From positions 1 to 64,000 of the forward strand of contig NZ_JAZGLW010000009.1 in NCBI RefSeq assembly GCF_036409155.1: DNA of 64,000 nt, written 5' to 3'. Each line of letters starts with the position of its first letter. The stretch's first letter is position 1. The notes under the pieces are model-generated. The model saw only the letters and a program-made list of their open reading frames with translations. It was not told where the DNA came from and did not search any database. Made by a program: the position numbers and the translations under genes. Source of the DNA: Mycobacterium sp. 050128 (GTDB lineage: Bacteria > Actinomycetota > Actinomycetes > Mycobacteriales > Mycobacteriaceae). Below are positions 45,164 to 53,021 of this stretch, piece by piece.

Positions 45164-45333
45164 CAACGCGTTTCGAGACCGCCATCACCAACCGTGCTGC
45201 GGCAGCCATCGCGGCCGCCGCAGGCCGGCCAGGGCCAGCGGCCATCACCGCCCGCGCGTGGATCGACAGCATGACCGCCCGCGCGCAATTGCGCTCCGAA
45301 CGCCGCCTGCGCCACACGCGCGCCGCCGCCTAG
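45160..45333 (+). CDS. small basic protein coupled to primase
   Basis: 57 residues (MTTRFETAITNRAAAA...), Ala/Arg-rich, one or two helices with a basic end (RSERRLRHTRAAA). ATG overlaps the primase stop (ATGA 45160-45163) and is preceded by GAAGGAG, so it is very likely translated. Function unknown; may bind nucleic acid. Confidence 0.65.
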   Translation: MTTRFETAITNRAAAAIAAAAGRPGPAAITARAWIDSMTARAQLRSERRLRHTRAAA

Positions 45334-45354
45334 AACCTGAAAGGTGACCCACCC

Positions 45355-46074
45355 ATGCCCACCACACCCCGTCGACTCGCCGCTATCGCTTCGGGCCTGC
45401 TCGCCACGGCAGCGCTGTCACTGGCCGGGTCACCCCCGTCCCACGCCGCACTGACCGTCATCAGCCCCGGCGAAGAAGTCGACTACATAAACCCCGCCGG
45501 GGCCAACAAGTTCTGCACGATCGGCTACGTCTACACCGGTGCCGACATGCACACCTACGCCATCACTGCCGGGCACTGCCGCTCCAACCCGACAGCAGGG
45601 TATGCGCGCGATAAGCGCAACGGGCTCACCGGGGACTTCGTGCGCACCGTGTTCGAGCCCCCCCGCAGCGACGGCGCGGATTACGCATTGATCGACTTCA
45701 GCACCAACTCGCTGGCATCAGTGTTCATCGTCGATAACCACACGCTCTTTACCGACGACCACCCCGAACCCGAAATCGGTGAAACCGTCTGCCGGAACGG
45801 CGTTTCCAGCGGCCAACATTGCGGTCAAATCGCTGCCGCCCAAGGTCAAGATCAATACCTGACCACCGGCATGCCGCCCAGCATCCCCGGTGACTCCGGA
45901 GGCCCGGTGTGGACGCCCACCTCTCAGGGTCACGCGCGAATCATCGGGATTTGGCTGGGCGAGAAAACCACCGCCGCCGGTCAAGAGTACGGCCGCTTCG
46001 CCTCACTCTCCAGCGGCCTTCGCGCCCTCAACGCCCCCCGCCGGCTCGGTCAAAACGCCAGCAGTCCCGAGTAA
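45355..46074 (+). CDS. secreted trypsin-like serine protease
   Basis: 239 residues. Signal peptide (LAAIASGLLATAALSLAG) cleaved near SHA-ALTV. The S1 catalytic triad is seen: His in TAGHC, Asp in DYALIDF, Ser in GDSGGPVW. Paired Cys (FCTIG/GHC and VC/HC) fit disulfides. Exported proteases of this kind are common in mycobacteria; targets unknown. GAAAGGTG ribosome site before ATG 45355. Confidence 0.92.
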   Translation: MPTTPRRLAAIASGLLATAALSLAGSPPSHAALTVISPGEEVDYINPAGANKFCTIGYVYTGADMHTYAITAGHCRSNPTAGYARDKRNGLTGDFVRTVFEPPRSDGADYALIDFSTNSLASVFIVDNHTLFTDDHPEPEIGETVCRNGVSSGQHCGQIAAAQGQDQYLTTGMPPSIPGDSGGPVWTPTSQGHARIIGIWLGEKTTAAGQEYGRFASLSSGLRALNAPRRLGQNASSPE

Positions 46075-46208
46075 TCGGCTCGCGGATACGACACGTCCCA
46101 GTGCAGCGCCGGCGCCGGCCACTGCCCGGTCACCAGCCAGGTAACCGCGGCCGCCGGAACACCCTGCGGCCCATTCATCAGGTCGCGCACGAACGCCTCT
46201 TCGAACAT
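46050..46208 (-). CDS. possible small conserved protein
   Basis: 52 residues from ATG 46208: MFEEAFVRDLMNGPQGVPAA, then a hydrophobic VTWLVTGQWPAPALHWD. It overlaps the end of the protease gene by 25 bases on the opposite strand. Protein-like composition; no ribosome site evident. Confidence 0.4.
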   Translation of the reverse strand: MFEEAFVRDLMNGPQGVPAAAVTWLVTGQWPAPALHWDVSYPRADYSGLLAF

Positions 46209-46320
46209 CGCTCCAGCGTACAAGGTTAATCGTGGCGCGCGGCCAACACCCGTCATCGCGCGGCGTCAGCTATCCATGACCACCGCCGCAGCGGGAACCT
46301 CCTAGTGGCCACCAAATCCG

Positions 46321-46602
46321 CAGCCCCTCACCTTATTTGCCTGTCAGCAGGGTGCTCATGGTAAGCGGACGGGGACCCCGACCGGTCCACCCACGCCCGC
46401 ACCGGGCATCGCCGTACCGAGTGACTGTTTTGGGCCCTATGCCAGCTCGCCCCAGGGCGCTGCGCGCCGGCGAGCACGGACCCAAAACCCGGCGAACACC
46501 CGCCGCGGACTCTTCGGGGTGGACCGCCCACCCTCACCCGCTTACCCGCACCCCAGCGCTGACCAGCGCACATCATCACGATCCGAAACGGAGACAACAC
46601 CA
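46321..46602 (+). promoter_or_regulatory. structured leader element A, copy 1
   Basis: Outer helix P1: CGGTCCACCC (46383-46392) with GGGTGGACCG (46517-46526). P2: TTTTGGG (46428-46434) with CCCAAAA (46481-46487). P3: GCTCGCC (46445-46451) with GGCGAGC (46469-46475). P4, next to the ribosome site: GCGCT-GACC-AGCGC (46556-46569). The CGGAG ribosome site follows P4 by about 18 bases. Shares its helix order with three more leaders at 47.3, 48.6 and 50 kb. Confidence 0.75.
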
Positions 46603-47142
46603 ATGACTAAATCCGCCACGCCCATTCACGTCACGCCCGCCGGCGTCATCACCCACAGCATCGTGGCCGTCAAGGGCCAGCTCGATCCCGACATCACCGT
46701 GCACCACGCCCGCACCGCGACCGCCCGTATCGGCGTCACGGTCGGCGGCATGCACATGGGCCTGCAGAATTGCCAGACAGCCCAGGGCCTGCTCGAGGCC
46801 TTCGTCGCTGCGCGGAGTCAGATGATCCACGTCCCGGCGGAAATCCCCACGGCTGCAGCCCTTGCCGAGGAACCCGCCGGGCGCGCAGTGCTTGGCGTCG
46901 AGTGGACAAGGGCGCCGGCTTACTCCGTCGTGGCACAGTCGGCGCTCAACAGGCTCAAAACCGCGAAACTGCACTGGGTCGAGATCTACACCGGCCCGAT
47001 CACCTGGCAATTGCGTGACCGCGCCGCGGTCCTTTCGATGATCGACGCGTTCCGACGGGTCCACCGAGTCGCGATCGCGGTGTTCGCCGACGGAGACCGT
47101 TACAAAGCAGATCCCACCACCGCCGACTATCGGGCAGCCTAA
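46603..47142 (+). CDS. unknown protein behind leader A1
   Basis: 179 residues beginning TKSATPIHVTPAGVITHSIV. Mixed alpha/beta, no signal or membrane part; the end has VHRVAIAVFADGDRYKAD. No family recognised. ATG 46603 is supported by CGGAG upstream; earlier in-frame codons lie within the leader. Ends 10 bases before a strong terminator. Confidence 0.7.
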   Translation: MTKSATPIHVTPAGVITHSIVAVKGQLDPDITVHHARTATARIGVTVGGMHMGLQNCQTAQGLLEAFVAARSQMIHVPAEIPTAAALAEEPAGRAVLGVEWTRAPAYSVVAQSALNRLKTAKLHWVEIYTGPITWQLRDRAAVLSMIDAFRRVHRVAIAVFADGDRYKADPTTADYRAA

Positions 47143-47151
47143 ACGGATTCC

Positions 47152-47202
47152 GGGCCCGGCCACCTCTCCCACCAACGGAGGGTTGGCCGGGACCCTTTTT
47201 TT
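47152..47202 (+). terminator. intrinsic terminator
   Basis: GGGCCCGGCCACC pairs with GGTTGGCCGGGACCC, then seven T (47196-47202). Same design as the terminators at 48.4, 49.8 and 51.3 kb. Confidence 0.88.
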
Positions 47203-47284
47203 CTTCCGGCCCGCAAGCCGGCGCGCCCCGCGAATAGCCCACCGCTGGTGGGCTTCTGGGTTGGCAGCCCCCCACCTTTAAGCC

Positions 47285-47519
47285 GTCAGCAGGGGTCGCA
47301 GTCTAATCGGCCGGGGGCCCGACCTGTCCACCCACGCCCGGTGCCGGTGCCGGCGGCGGAGGACATTTGCGGCCCTATCAAGCTCGCTGCCGCTCGCGGG
47401 CCGCAAATCCGCCGGCACCGCCCCCGGACTCTTCGGGGTGGACAGCCCACCCTCAGCCGACTCCCTGCACCCCCAGCGCTGACCGGCGCACCACTCACCG
47501 CACAGAACGGAGAAACACC
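47285..47519 (+). promoter_or_regulatory. structured leader element A, copy 2
   Basis: P1: CTGTCCACCC (47324-47333) with GGGTGGACAG (47436-47445). P2: ATTTGCGGCCC (47365-47375) with GGGCCGCAAAT (47398-47408). P4: GCGCT-GACC-GGCGC (47476-47489). P3 is absent or changed. Its first 39 bases equal those of copy 3. Confidence 0.75.
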
Positions 47520-47978
47520 ATGGATCACGAATTCGAGCTTGCATTCGAACTTCTCGACACCGCGATTGAGCTGCTGCAACACCAGCAGTACGGCAACACC
47601 ACCATCGAGGCGCACAACCACGGCGACGATCTGATCCTGACCAGCCGCCACACGTACTCGAGCTCGGCGGGCCACAAGCTCACCCTGTTGGCCACCTACA
47701 AGGCCGACCAAATGACCGCGGCCGCCGTCGAGATCACCGCTCCCGACCTTGACACGACCCCGCACATGCGGATCGTCAAGGTCTACGCCGCCGACCTGAT
47801 GTTCCACGCGGGCCCGGGCGACTGGATCTTCCGCGCCCAAGGCCGCCACCGCTACACCATAACCGCCGGCATCGGCGACGAGCCGCTCTGGTCCCTGGCC
47901 ACCGATACCGGGACCACCACCCCGTCGAACAACATCGCCGAACTCGTCGACCAAATCCTCACCGCCGAGTCCGTCTAA
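47520..47978 (+). CDS. unknown protein behind leader A2
   Basis: 152 residues: DHEFELAFELLDTAIELLQH, then beta-rich middle (KLTLLATYKADQMTAAAVEI) and an acidic C-terminal helix. No membrane segment. I recognise no family. ATG 47520 follows ACGGAGAAACACC; a T-tailed hairpin lies 14 bases after the stop. Confidence 0.68.
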   Translation: MDHEFELAFELLDTAIELLQHQQYGNTTIEAHNHGDDLILTSRHTYSSSAGHKLTLLATYKADQMTAAAVEITAPDLDTTPHMRIVKVYAADLMFHAGPGDWIFRAQGRHRYTITAGIGDEPLWSLATDTGTTTPSNNIAELVDQILTAESV

Positions 47979-47991
47979 CCCAATCCTCGAA

Positions 47992-48023
47992 GCCGGGCCC
48001 GATCGCCACCAGGGCCCGGCTTT
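47992..48023 (+). terminator. terminator-like perfect hairpin
   Basis: GCCGGGCCC (47992-48000) pairs perfectly with GGGCCCGGC (48012-48020), then only three T. A shorter form of the family of terminators here. Confidence 0.65.
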
Positions 48024-48060
48024 CGCATGCCCAAAACAGGCCTCACGAAAGGAATTCACG

Positions 48061-48396
48061 ATGACCGACATTGATTTCGCCTTGGCTTGGGACTTCGTCG
48101 ACCCCGCCGATGGCAAGCCCTGTCAGCTGCGGTTCCGCCGAAACTTCGCCCCCCGCAACGACCCGCGGATCTTCGACGGCACAGGCCAACTCGTAGCCGT
48201 TGTCGCAGACGGATACCGCAGCGACAATGGCGATGAAATCGCCATCAGCCGCCCTGGCGTTCTGTTCGACGACGTAGACGCCGCATTGGTCGGCTGGCAC
48301 GACTGGGCCACCCTGCTCATCGCCGACAACGGTATTGACCGCATCATCAATCTCGCCGTCATCCGCGATCGCATCTCACACAAAGTCCTCACCTAG
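48061..48396 (+). CDS. unknown small acidic protein
   Basis: 111 residues: TDIDFALAWDFVDPADGKP, then RFRRNFAPRNDPRIFDGTG and GWHDWATLLIADNGIDRI. No family recognised. ATG 48061 follows GAAAGGAA. It has no leader A and sits between two terminators, so it likely depends on read-through from the previous gene or its own short promoter. Confidence 0.65.
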   Translation: MTDIDFALAWDFVDPADGKPCQLRFRRNFAPRNDPRIFDGTGQLVAVVADGYRSDNGDEIAISRPGVLFDDVDAALVGWHDWATLLIADNGIDRIINLAVIRDRISHKVLT

Positions 48397-48415
48397 TCGT
48401 CTGGCAGCCGAGGTA

Positions 48416-48462
48416 GGCCCGGCCAGCTCCCCACCCGGAGGGTTGGCCGGGCCCCCTTTTTT
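48416..48462 (+). terminator. intrinsic terminator
   Basis: GGCCCGGCCA (48416-48425) pairs with TGGCCGGGCC (48444-48453), then CCC and six T (48457-48462). Its core is identical to the terminator at 49.78 kb. Confidence 0.88.
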
Positions 48463-48546
48463 CTTCCGGTTCCCACCGATACCGGCGCGCCCCGCGCGAC
48501 CGGACTGGCCACCCACGGTGGCCACCAAATCCGTAGCCCCTCACCT
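48417..48546 (+). repeat. direct repeat, copy 1 (second copy 49778-49907)
   Basis: About 130 bases, nearly identical between the copies: the terminator, an ACCGATACCGGCGCGCC stretch and a GGCCACCCA-GGTGGCC hairpin leading into leader A. Differences are few single bases until the copies diverge inside the leader. Shows that terminator plus leader were duplicated as one block. Confidence 0.8.
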
Positions 48547-48553
48547 TGTTTGC

Positions 48554-48810
48554 CTGTCAGCAGGGGTCGCAGTCTAATCGGCCGGGGGCCCGACCGCGCA
48601 ACCCACGCCCGTGCCGAACTGCGCAGGCCGAGTGACCTTTTCGGCCCTATGCCAGCTCGCCCGATGGCGCTGCCGCGCCGGCGAGCGCAGGCCGAAAACC
48701 CTGCTTCGTCCGGCGCGGACTCGTCGGGGTTGCGCGCCCACCCTCACCCGATTGCCCACTCCCCCAGCGCTGACCGGCGCACCAATCACCGCACAGAACG
48801 GAGAACACCC
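48554..48810 (+). promoter_or_regulatory. structured leader element A, copy 3
   Basis: P1: CGCGCAACCC (48595-48604) with GGGTTGCGCG (48727-48736), a sequence unlike copies 1-2 yet perfectly paired. P2: TTTTCGGCC (48638-48646) with GGCCGAAAA (48690-48698). P3: GCTCGCC (48655-48661) with GGCGAGC (48680-48686). P4: GCGCTGACCGGCGC (48767-48780). Confidence 0.78.
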
Positions 48811-49761
48811 ATGCCCAACACCATCTTGCGCACCGAAGCAGACATCGTTGCCGCCGCAGCGGCCCTGCTGGGCTTCGCCCCCACCAACAGCATCGTCGCC
48901 TACATGCTGCACCGCGACCCCAACACCGGCGACATGGTCGTCCGCACCGCGATTCGATTCGACGTCACGATCAGCGCCGAGCAAGCAGCCAAATTCCCGG
49001 CCACCTGCAACCTGCGGGCCGAAACCAGCCACGCCGCTGTGCTTTTGGCCGTGTGCGACGAAAGCCACGAATGGCACGCCCTCACCGTCCTCGACACCCT
49101 GCGTGAGGCGCTACGCGCTGCCGGCATCCCGGTACTGCGCCGCATCATGACGCGCGACGTCACCACCGACGGGCAGTGGTATGACCCTGGCACCGGCGCA
49201 ACCGGCCCGACCTACCCCTACACCGACTCACTGGTCACCGCCCACCGTGTCCTCGGCGGTGAACGAGTCAGCCCCGGCCGCAGCGACATCGAATCCGAAT
49301 TCGCCTACCTACCCCCGGCGCCACCGATGGCTCTGGGAGACCACGGCGAGCTCGTTCTCCGCGTCGCCCAAGAGATCGCCGACGCCCTCGAAGGGCACTC
49401 GATTAACCGGAGCCTGCCCACCCGCACCGGCATCGCCATCACCGCCGACGTCGCCGTGCGTGACGCCATGATCGCCGCGGCCGCACGACACAGTGACACC
49501 GGGGCCTACGTGTGGACGCATATCGCCCGGCGCCTGCGTGGCCAACCCCGGGCCGAAGCGCTCACTATCGCCGCCGCCTGCTACTGCTTCCTCGGCGACA
49601 GCGTTCGTGCTGGGATCGCCGCAGACGCGGCGCTCAAGGAAGCCCAATCCACCCAAACCCCGCCGCCGCGACTCGCTCTCATGTTGCTCACCGCGCTGCA
49701 GTCGGGCATACCACCCCAGCAGATCAGCCACGCCATCATCGCCGCCACCGCCGGCGACTGA
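48811..49761 (+). CDS. DUF4192-family protein
   Basis: 316 residues. DUF4192 pattern: RTEADIVAAAAALLGFAPTN at the start, VVRTAIRFDV, AVLLAVCDESHEW, and the C-terminal region RAEALTIAAACYCFLGDSVR with GIPPQQISHAI. The family is found in actinobacterial chromosomes, phages and plasmids; function unknown. ATG 48811 follows ACGGAGAACACCC; leader A3 in front, terminator behind. Confidence 0.88.
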   Translation: MPNTILRTEADIVAAAAALLGFAPTNSIVAYMLHRDPNTGDMVVRTAIRFDVTISAEQAAKFPATCNLRAETSHAAVLLAVCDESHEWHALTVLDTLREALRAAGIPVLRRIMTRDVTTDGQWYDPGTGATGPTYPYTDSLVTAHRVLGGERVSPGRSDIESEFAYLPPAPPMALGDHGELVLRVAQEIADALEGHSINRSLPTRTGIAITADVAVRDAMIAAAARHSDTGAYVWTHIARRLRGQPRAEALTIAAACYCFLGDSVRAGIAADAALKEAQSTQTPPPRLALMLLTALQSGIPPQQISHAIIAATAGD

Positions 49762-49775
49762 CCCTATCGGTCACC

Positions 49776-49823
49776 GGGCCCGGCCAGCTCCCCACCCGGA
49801 GGGTTGGCCGGGCCCCTTTTTTT
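49776..49823 (+). terminator. intrinsic terminator
   Basis: GGGCCCGGCCA (49776-49786) pairs with TGGCCGGGCCC (49805-49815), then seven T (49817-49823). Starts 15 bases after the DUF4192 stop. Confidence 0.9.
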
Positions 49824-49907
49824 CTTCCGGTTCCCACCGATACCGGCGCGCCCCGCGCGACCGGACTGGCCACCCAGGGTGGCCACCAAATCCGTAGCCC
49901 GTCACCT
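49778..49907 (+). repeat. direct repeat, copy 2 (first copy 48417-48546)
   Basis: See copy 1. Carries the terminator core and hairpin that begin leader A4. Confidence 0.8.
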
Positions 49908-49914
49908 TTTCCTA

Positions 49915-50227
49915 GCCGTCAGCGGGTGGCAAGTCTGACCGTCAGGGCCTCGTCGCTGTCAACCCACGCCCGGCGGGCTCGCCCGTTCTGCGCTCCCGCC
50001 GGCCTGCCGGCCGGCTCCCGCTGCGCCCGGGCGGCACCGGCGGCATTTCTCGGCCCTATGCCAGCTCGCCTGTCCGGCGCTGCGCGCCCGAGCTCGCCGG
50101 GCCGAAAATCCGCCTCCGGCTGACCCGCCGACCTCTTCGGGGTTGACACCGCCACCCCACCGGTCCTCCTACACCCAGCGCCGATCGGCGCCAACCAACA
50201 CCGTTTCTCGGAAAGGAACAATTTCTC
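49915..50227 (+). promoter_or_regulatory. structured leader element A, copy 4
   Basis: P1: TGTCAACCC (49957-49965) with GGGTTGACA (50140-50148). P2: CGGCCC (50051-50056) with GGGCCG (50099-50104), extended by ATTT/AAAAT. P3: AGCTCG (50063-50068) with CGAGCT (50090-50095). P4: GCGCCGATCGGCGC (50178-50191), a changed but perfect hairpin. The longest copy: extra hairpins lie between the P1 and P2 5' arms. Confidence 0.75.
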
Positions 50228-51274
50228 ATGGCACACGAACTCGACACCACCGATGGCCAGGTCTCCTTCGCCAACTCCCGCTCCGACGCATGGCACCGTC
50301 TCGGTCAGTCGGTCGGGCACGCGATGACCGCCCGCGAGGCCTTGCAAGCCGCGCACTTGGCCGGCTGGAACGTCCGCAAGATGCCGCTGCAGGTGGCCCA
50401 GGAACCCGTCATCGACGACACCGGCGTCACGACTCCTGCACCGCTGGCTGTGCCCGACTTCTACGCGACCGTGCGCACCAACCCGATCAACGGGCGCCTT
50501 GACGTTCTCGGTGTCGTCGGCAGCAAGTACGAGCCCGTTCAAAATGAGGCCTCCTGCAACCTGCTCGACGCCCTCGTGGATCAAAGCGGCGGAGCGCACT
50601 TCGAGACCGCGGGAGCCCTGCGGGGCGGAAGGGAAGCGTTCGTCACCATGAAGCTGCCCAGCAGCATGGTCTTCGACGGCAAAGACGGCACCAAGGACCG
50701 CACCGACTTCTACCTCGCGGCGCTGAATTCTCACGACGGCAGTTCAGCCTTCAGATCCATCGTGTCCCCCGTGCGCATCGTGTGCGCGAATACCCAGAGT
50801 GCGGCGATCGGCTCGGCCAAAGCCAGCTTCGCCATCCGCCACACCGGCCGAGCGCGGGCCGCTATCGCTGAAGCCCGTAACGCTCTTAAGCTCAGCTGGC
50901 GTTACATCGAAGCATTCGAAGCCGAGGCCGCCGCGCTCTACGCGGCTCCAATGGATACCGAGGAGATGCGCAGCTTCGCCACCACGCTGCTCGAGGTCGA
51001 CTCGGCCGGCACCGCCGCCACTCGGCGGCACCGCCTCGAACGCGCCAGTGGGATTGTCAAGCTGTGGACATCCTCACCCACCATCACACCCATCGCGGGA
51101 ACCCGGTGGGCGGCCTACAACGCGGTCACTGAATACCTTGACCACGTCGTGCCGGTCCGTGGCGCCAGAACCGCCAGCGACGCCAGCACTGCCCGCGCGG
51201 TGCGGACCGTCACCGCGGCCGCGGCCAGCGGATCGCTCAAGGCGCAGGCGTTCCGTTTCCTGCAGACCCTGTAG
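50228..51274 (+). CDS. DUF932-family plasmid/phage protein
   Basis: 348 residues. Family pattern: RSDAWHRLGQSVGHAMTARE at the start, VVGSKYEPVQNEASCNLLDA, and IVSPVRIVCANTQSAAI. DUF932 proteins (TIGR03299 type) are carried by many phages and plasmids; their role is unknown. ATG 50228 follows GGAAAGGAAC. Leader A4 precedes it and a strong terminator follows 18 bases after the stop. Confidence 0.9.
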   Translation: MAHELDTTDGQVSFANSRSDAWHRLGQSVGHAMTAREALQAAHLAGWNVRKMPLQVAQEPVIDDTGVTTPAPLAVPDFYATVRTNPINGRLDVLGVVGSKYEPVQNEASCNLLDALVDQSGGAHFETAGALRGGREAFVTMKLPSSMVFDGKDGTKDRTDFYLAALNSHDGSSAFRSIVSPVRIVCANTQSAAIGSAKASFAIRHTGRARAAIAEARNALKLSWRYIEAFEAEAAALYAAPMDTEEMRSFATTLLEVDSAGTAATRRHRLERASGIVKLWTSSPTITPIAGTRWAAYNAVTEYLDHVVPVRGARTASDASTARAVRTVTAAAASGSLKAQAFRFLQTL

Positions 51275-51292
51275 CCGCGCCATCGGTGAACC

Positions 51293-51342
51293 GGGGCCCG
51301 GCCAGCACCTGCATTTGCGGGGGTGGCCGGGCCCCCCTTTTT
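51293..51342 (+). terminator. intrinsic terminator
   Basis: GGGGCCCGGCCA (51293-51304) pairs with TGGCCGGGCCCC (51324-51335), then CC and five T (51338-51342). Confidence 0.88.
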
Positions 51343-51634
51343 CTTCCCGCGGGCACCGGCAACCCCGGTGTGCGCCAACGCTTGCCAGCTCGCCGCCAGC
51401 GCGGCGCTCCGCGCGCCGAACTCCTGGCGCCCGCTGCAACGAACCTCGTGACCGATCCCGCCGGCGGCGACTCTTGCCGACGCGCCGACACCGGCCCGCC
51501 ACAAGCCGATCGCTGACACTCCTGGAAATCTTGCGCCGACCCGATGCACGCGCCCCACTCTGCACGACGAGCGTCCTCGTTCGTGCCGCGCCGCCAACCC
51601 GTCGCCGTGCGCAATGGTGTTGCGGCCGCGCGCC
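51343..51634. other. gap, possible decayed leader A copy
   Basis: Near 51384 the string GCCAGCTCGCC reappears, as in leader A, with a GCGACTCTTGCCG stretch about 85 bases on, but the P1 and P2 partners cannot be found. The following gene is on the other strand, so this is probably a relic. Confidence 0.3.
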
Positions 51635-52183
51635 TTACCAAAGGGTGGGTTCGGTGGACCCCAGCAGCGCTGCCTCGACGGCTTCGGCGTCCCATCCGTT
51701 GCGCACCGCTTCGCGCAGCGCCACCGCCCGGGCCCGCCGCGCTTTGATTCCGTGATCGCCGCGGCGCACCATCACACGGCCGCCGCCGCGGCCGGCGCGC
51801 GCCATCATCTCCATGTTGTCGCGCTGTGAGCCGCCGATGATGTGCAGCAGACCGATCTCACCGGGCAGACTTGCCCGCACGCATGCCGGATTGTCGCAGC
51901 CATGCAGTGCCCGCACCCAGGGCTCCAAAGCCTTACCGTTCAGGGACGCCGCGAGCGCATAACGGTTGGCTCGCACCATGATCCGTGTTCCGCCGCGGCG
52001 TACCCAAAAACGCCCATAGCCGTCCGCGCCGATCGCTGAACACCAAATCGCGCAATCTTCCGCGCCCGGGCCGCGGACTAGGCTGTTCTCAAACCGGCTC
52101 AACTCGTCGGCGTGCGCCCGCTGATCCACCACCAGCCGTAGCGGTTGCGAAATCCCCATAACTCCCGATGCTTTCGACTCCAT
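51635..52183 (-). CDS. HNH-endonuclease-like protein
   Basis: 182 residues. The core HGCDNPACVR, then LLHIIGGSQRDNMEMMARAG matches phage/plasmid HNH proteins in which the second His residue (usually HLxxGT/SxxDN) binds metal. The usual start (CAIWCSAIGADGYGRFWV) is there as well. Could be a homing or nicking enzyme, or a structural relative. An HTH-like tail (WDAEAVEAALLGS) ends it. Oriented against the DUF932 gene. Confidence 0.78.
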   Translation of the reverse strand: MESKASGVMGISQPLRLVVDQRAHADELSRFENSLVRGPGAEDCAIWCSAIGADGYGRFWVRRGGTRIMVRANRYALAASLNGKALEPWVRALHGCDNPACVRASLPGEIGLLHIIGGSQRDNMEMMARAGRGGGRVMVRRGDHGIKARRARAVALREAVRNGWDAEAVEAALLGSTEPTLW

Positions 52184-52245
52184 TGCGGCCCTGGCCGCTT
52201 GTCGCCGTCATCATCTCCGCACCGACTGACAGCGTCCGTGCCGTG

Positions 52246-52734
52246 CTACGCCCGTGCTGACACCGGCTCCCACGCACTGCCATCGGCGGGCGTGCTCGGT
52301 TCGCTTAGCCCGGTTGACCCGAAGGCGTCTGAGGCCGGTGCGGCCTTCAACGGCGCGCAGGCGCCCGCGGCCGCCTGCGCCGGTGTCCCCGCCGCGGCTG
52401 CTTCTGTTTCGCGAATCAGCTCCCGCACCGCTTTCTCGGTGATCCCTGCCATGCGCGCTATCTCGCGCACCGTCTCCCCACGATCACGCATCGCCTGTAG
52501 CGCCGTCCCGCCCAGCAGGCGTTGCGCCGAGCGCCGCTGCGCGGCCTGCTCTCGCAACGCCTGCTGGCGCTCATCCAACCACTCGTCGACCGCATCCACG
52601 CGAGCCCGCGCGTCGAAGAACGCGGCTAAATCTTCGACGTTGGCCTTCGTGCGCCGAATCACCTCGTCCTGCGCCGCGGTCGCGGCTACCCGCGCCGCCC
52701 GCCGCGCTTGCTTACTGACCGCCTTATTTCCCAT
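52246..52734 (-). CDS. helix-turn-helix protein, possible regulator or relaxosome accessory
   Basis: 162 residues: a basic helical N-terminus (SKQARRAARVAATAAQDEVI), a middle helix, then a clear HTH (ETVREIARMAGITEKAVREL) and a low-complexity Ala/Pro tail. It is divergent from the relaxase gene, with the candidate oriT between, the usual place for a relaxosome accessory protein (inference). The start at 52734 is well placed; HTH complete. Confidence 0.65.
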   Translation of the reverse strand: MGNKAVSKQARRAARVAATAAQDEVIRRTKANVEDLAAFFDARARVDAVDEWLDERQQALREQAAQRRSAQRLLGGTALQAMRDRGETVREIARMAGITEKAVRELIRETEAAAAGTPAQAAAGACAPLKAAPASDAFGSTGLSEPSTPADGSAWEPVSARA

Positions 52735-52859
52735 GCATCACACGTTAAAGCCCGCAAAACCCTTACGCCGCACCCGAACACACAAATCTCACCACCGCCC
52801 CCGCCTGCCATGCCCGGACCCGACCACTCACCACACCAGCCCACCGTCACTTAGGCCAC

Positions 52860-53018
52860 CCTAACTACCACCGCTCACCGAACATCAAACCTCTTGCACT
52901 CAGGTCACGATTCGGTAACGGGCGCTAGTTAGGCGATCTAACTGACCCCACTTGGTTGATCGCGGGCGTCGCGTAACGCCCGGGGCGATGCCAGAGTCAA
53001 ATTCGTGGTGATGTCGCG
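52860..53018. other. candidate origin of transfer (oriT)
   Basis: Directly upstream of the MobF relaxase. Contains AGTTAG-GCGAT-CTAACT (52927-52943) and GGGCG-TCGCGTAA-CGCCC (52964-52981), two inverted repeats typical of relaxase binding and hairpin sites, in an AT-richer stretch. Nick site not identified. Confidence 0.5.
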
Positions 53019-53021
53019 GTG

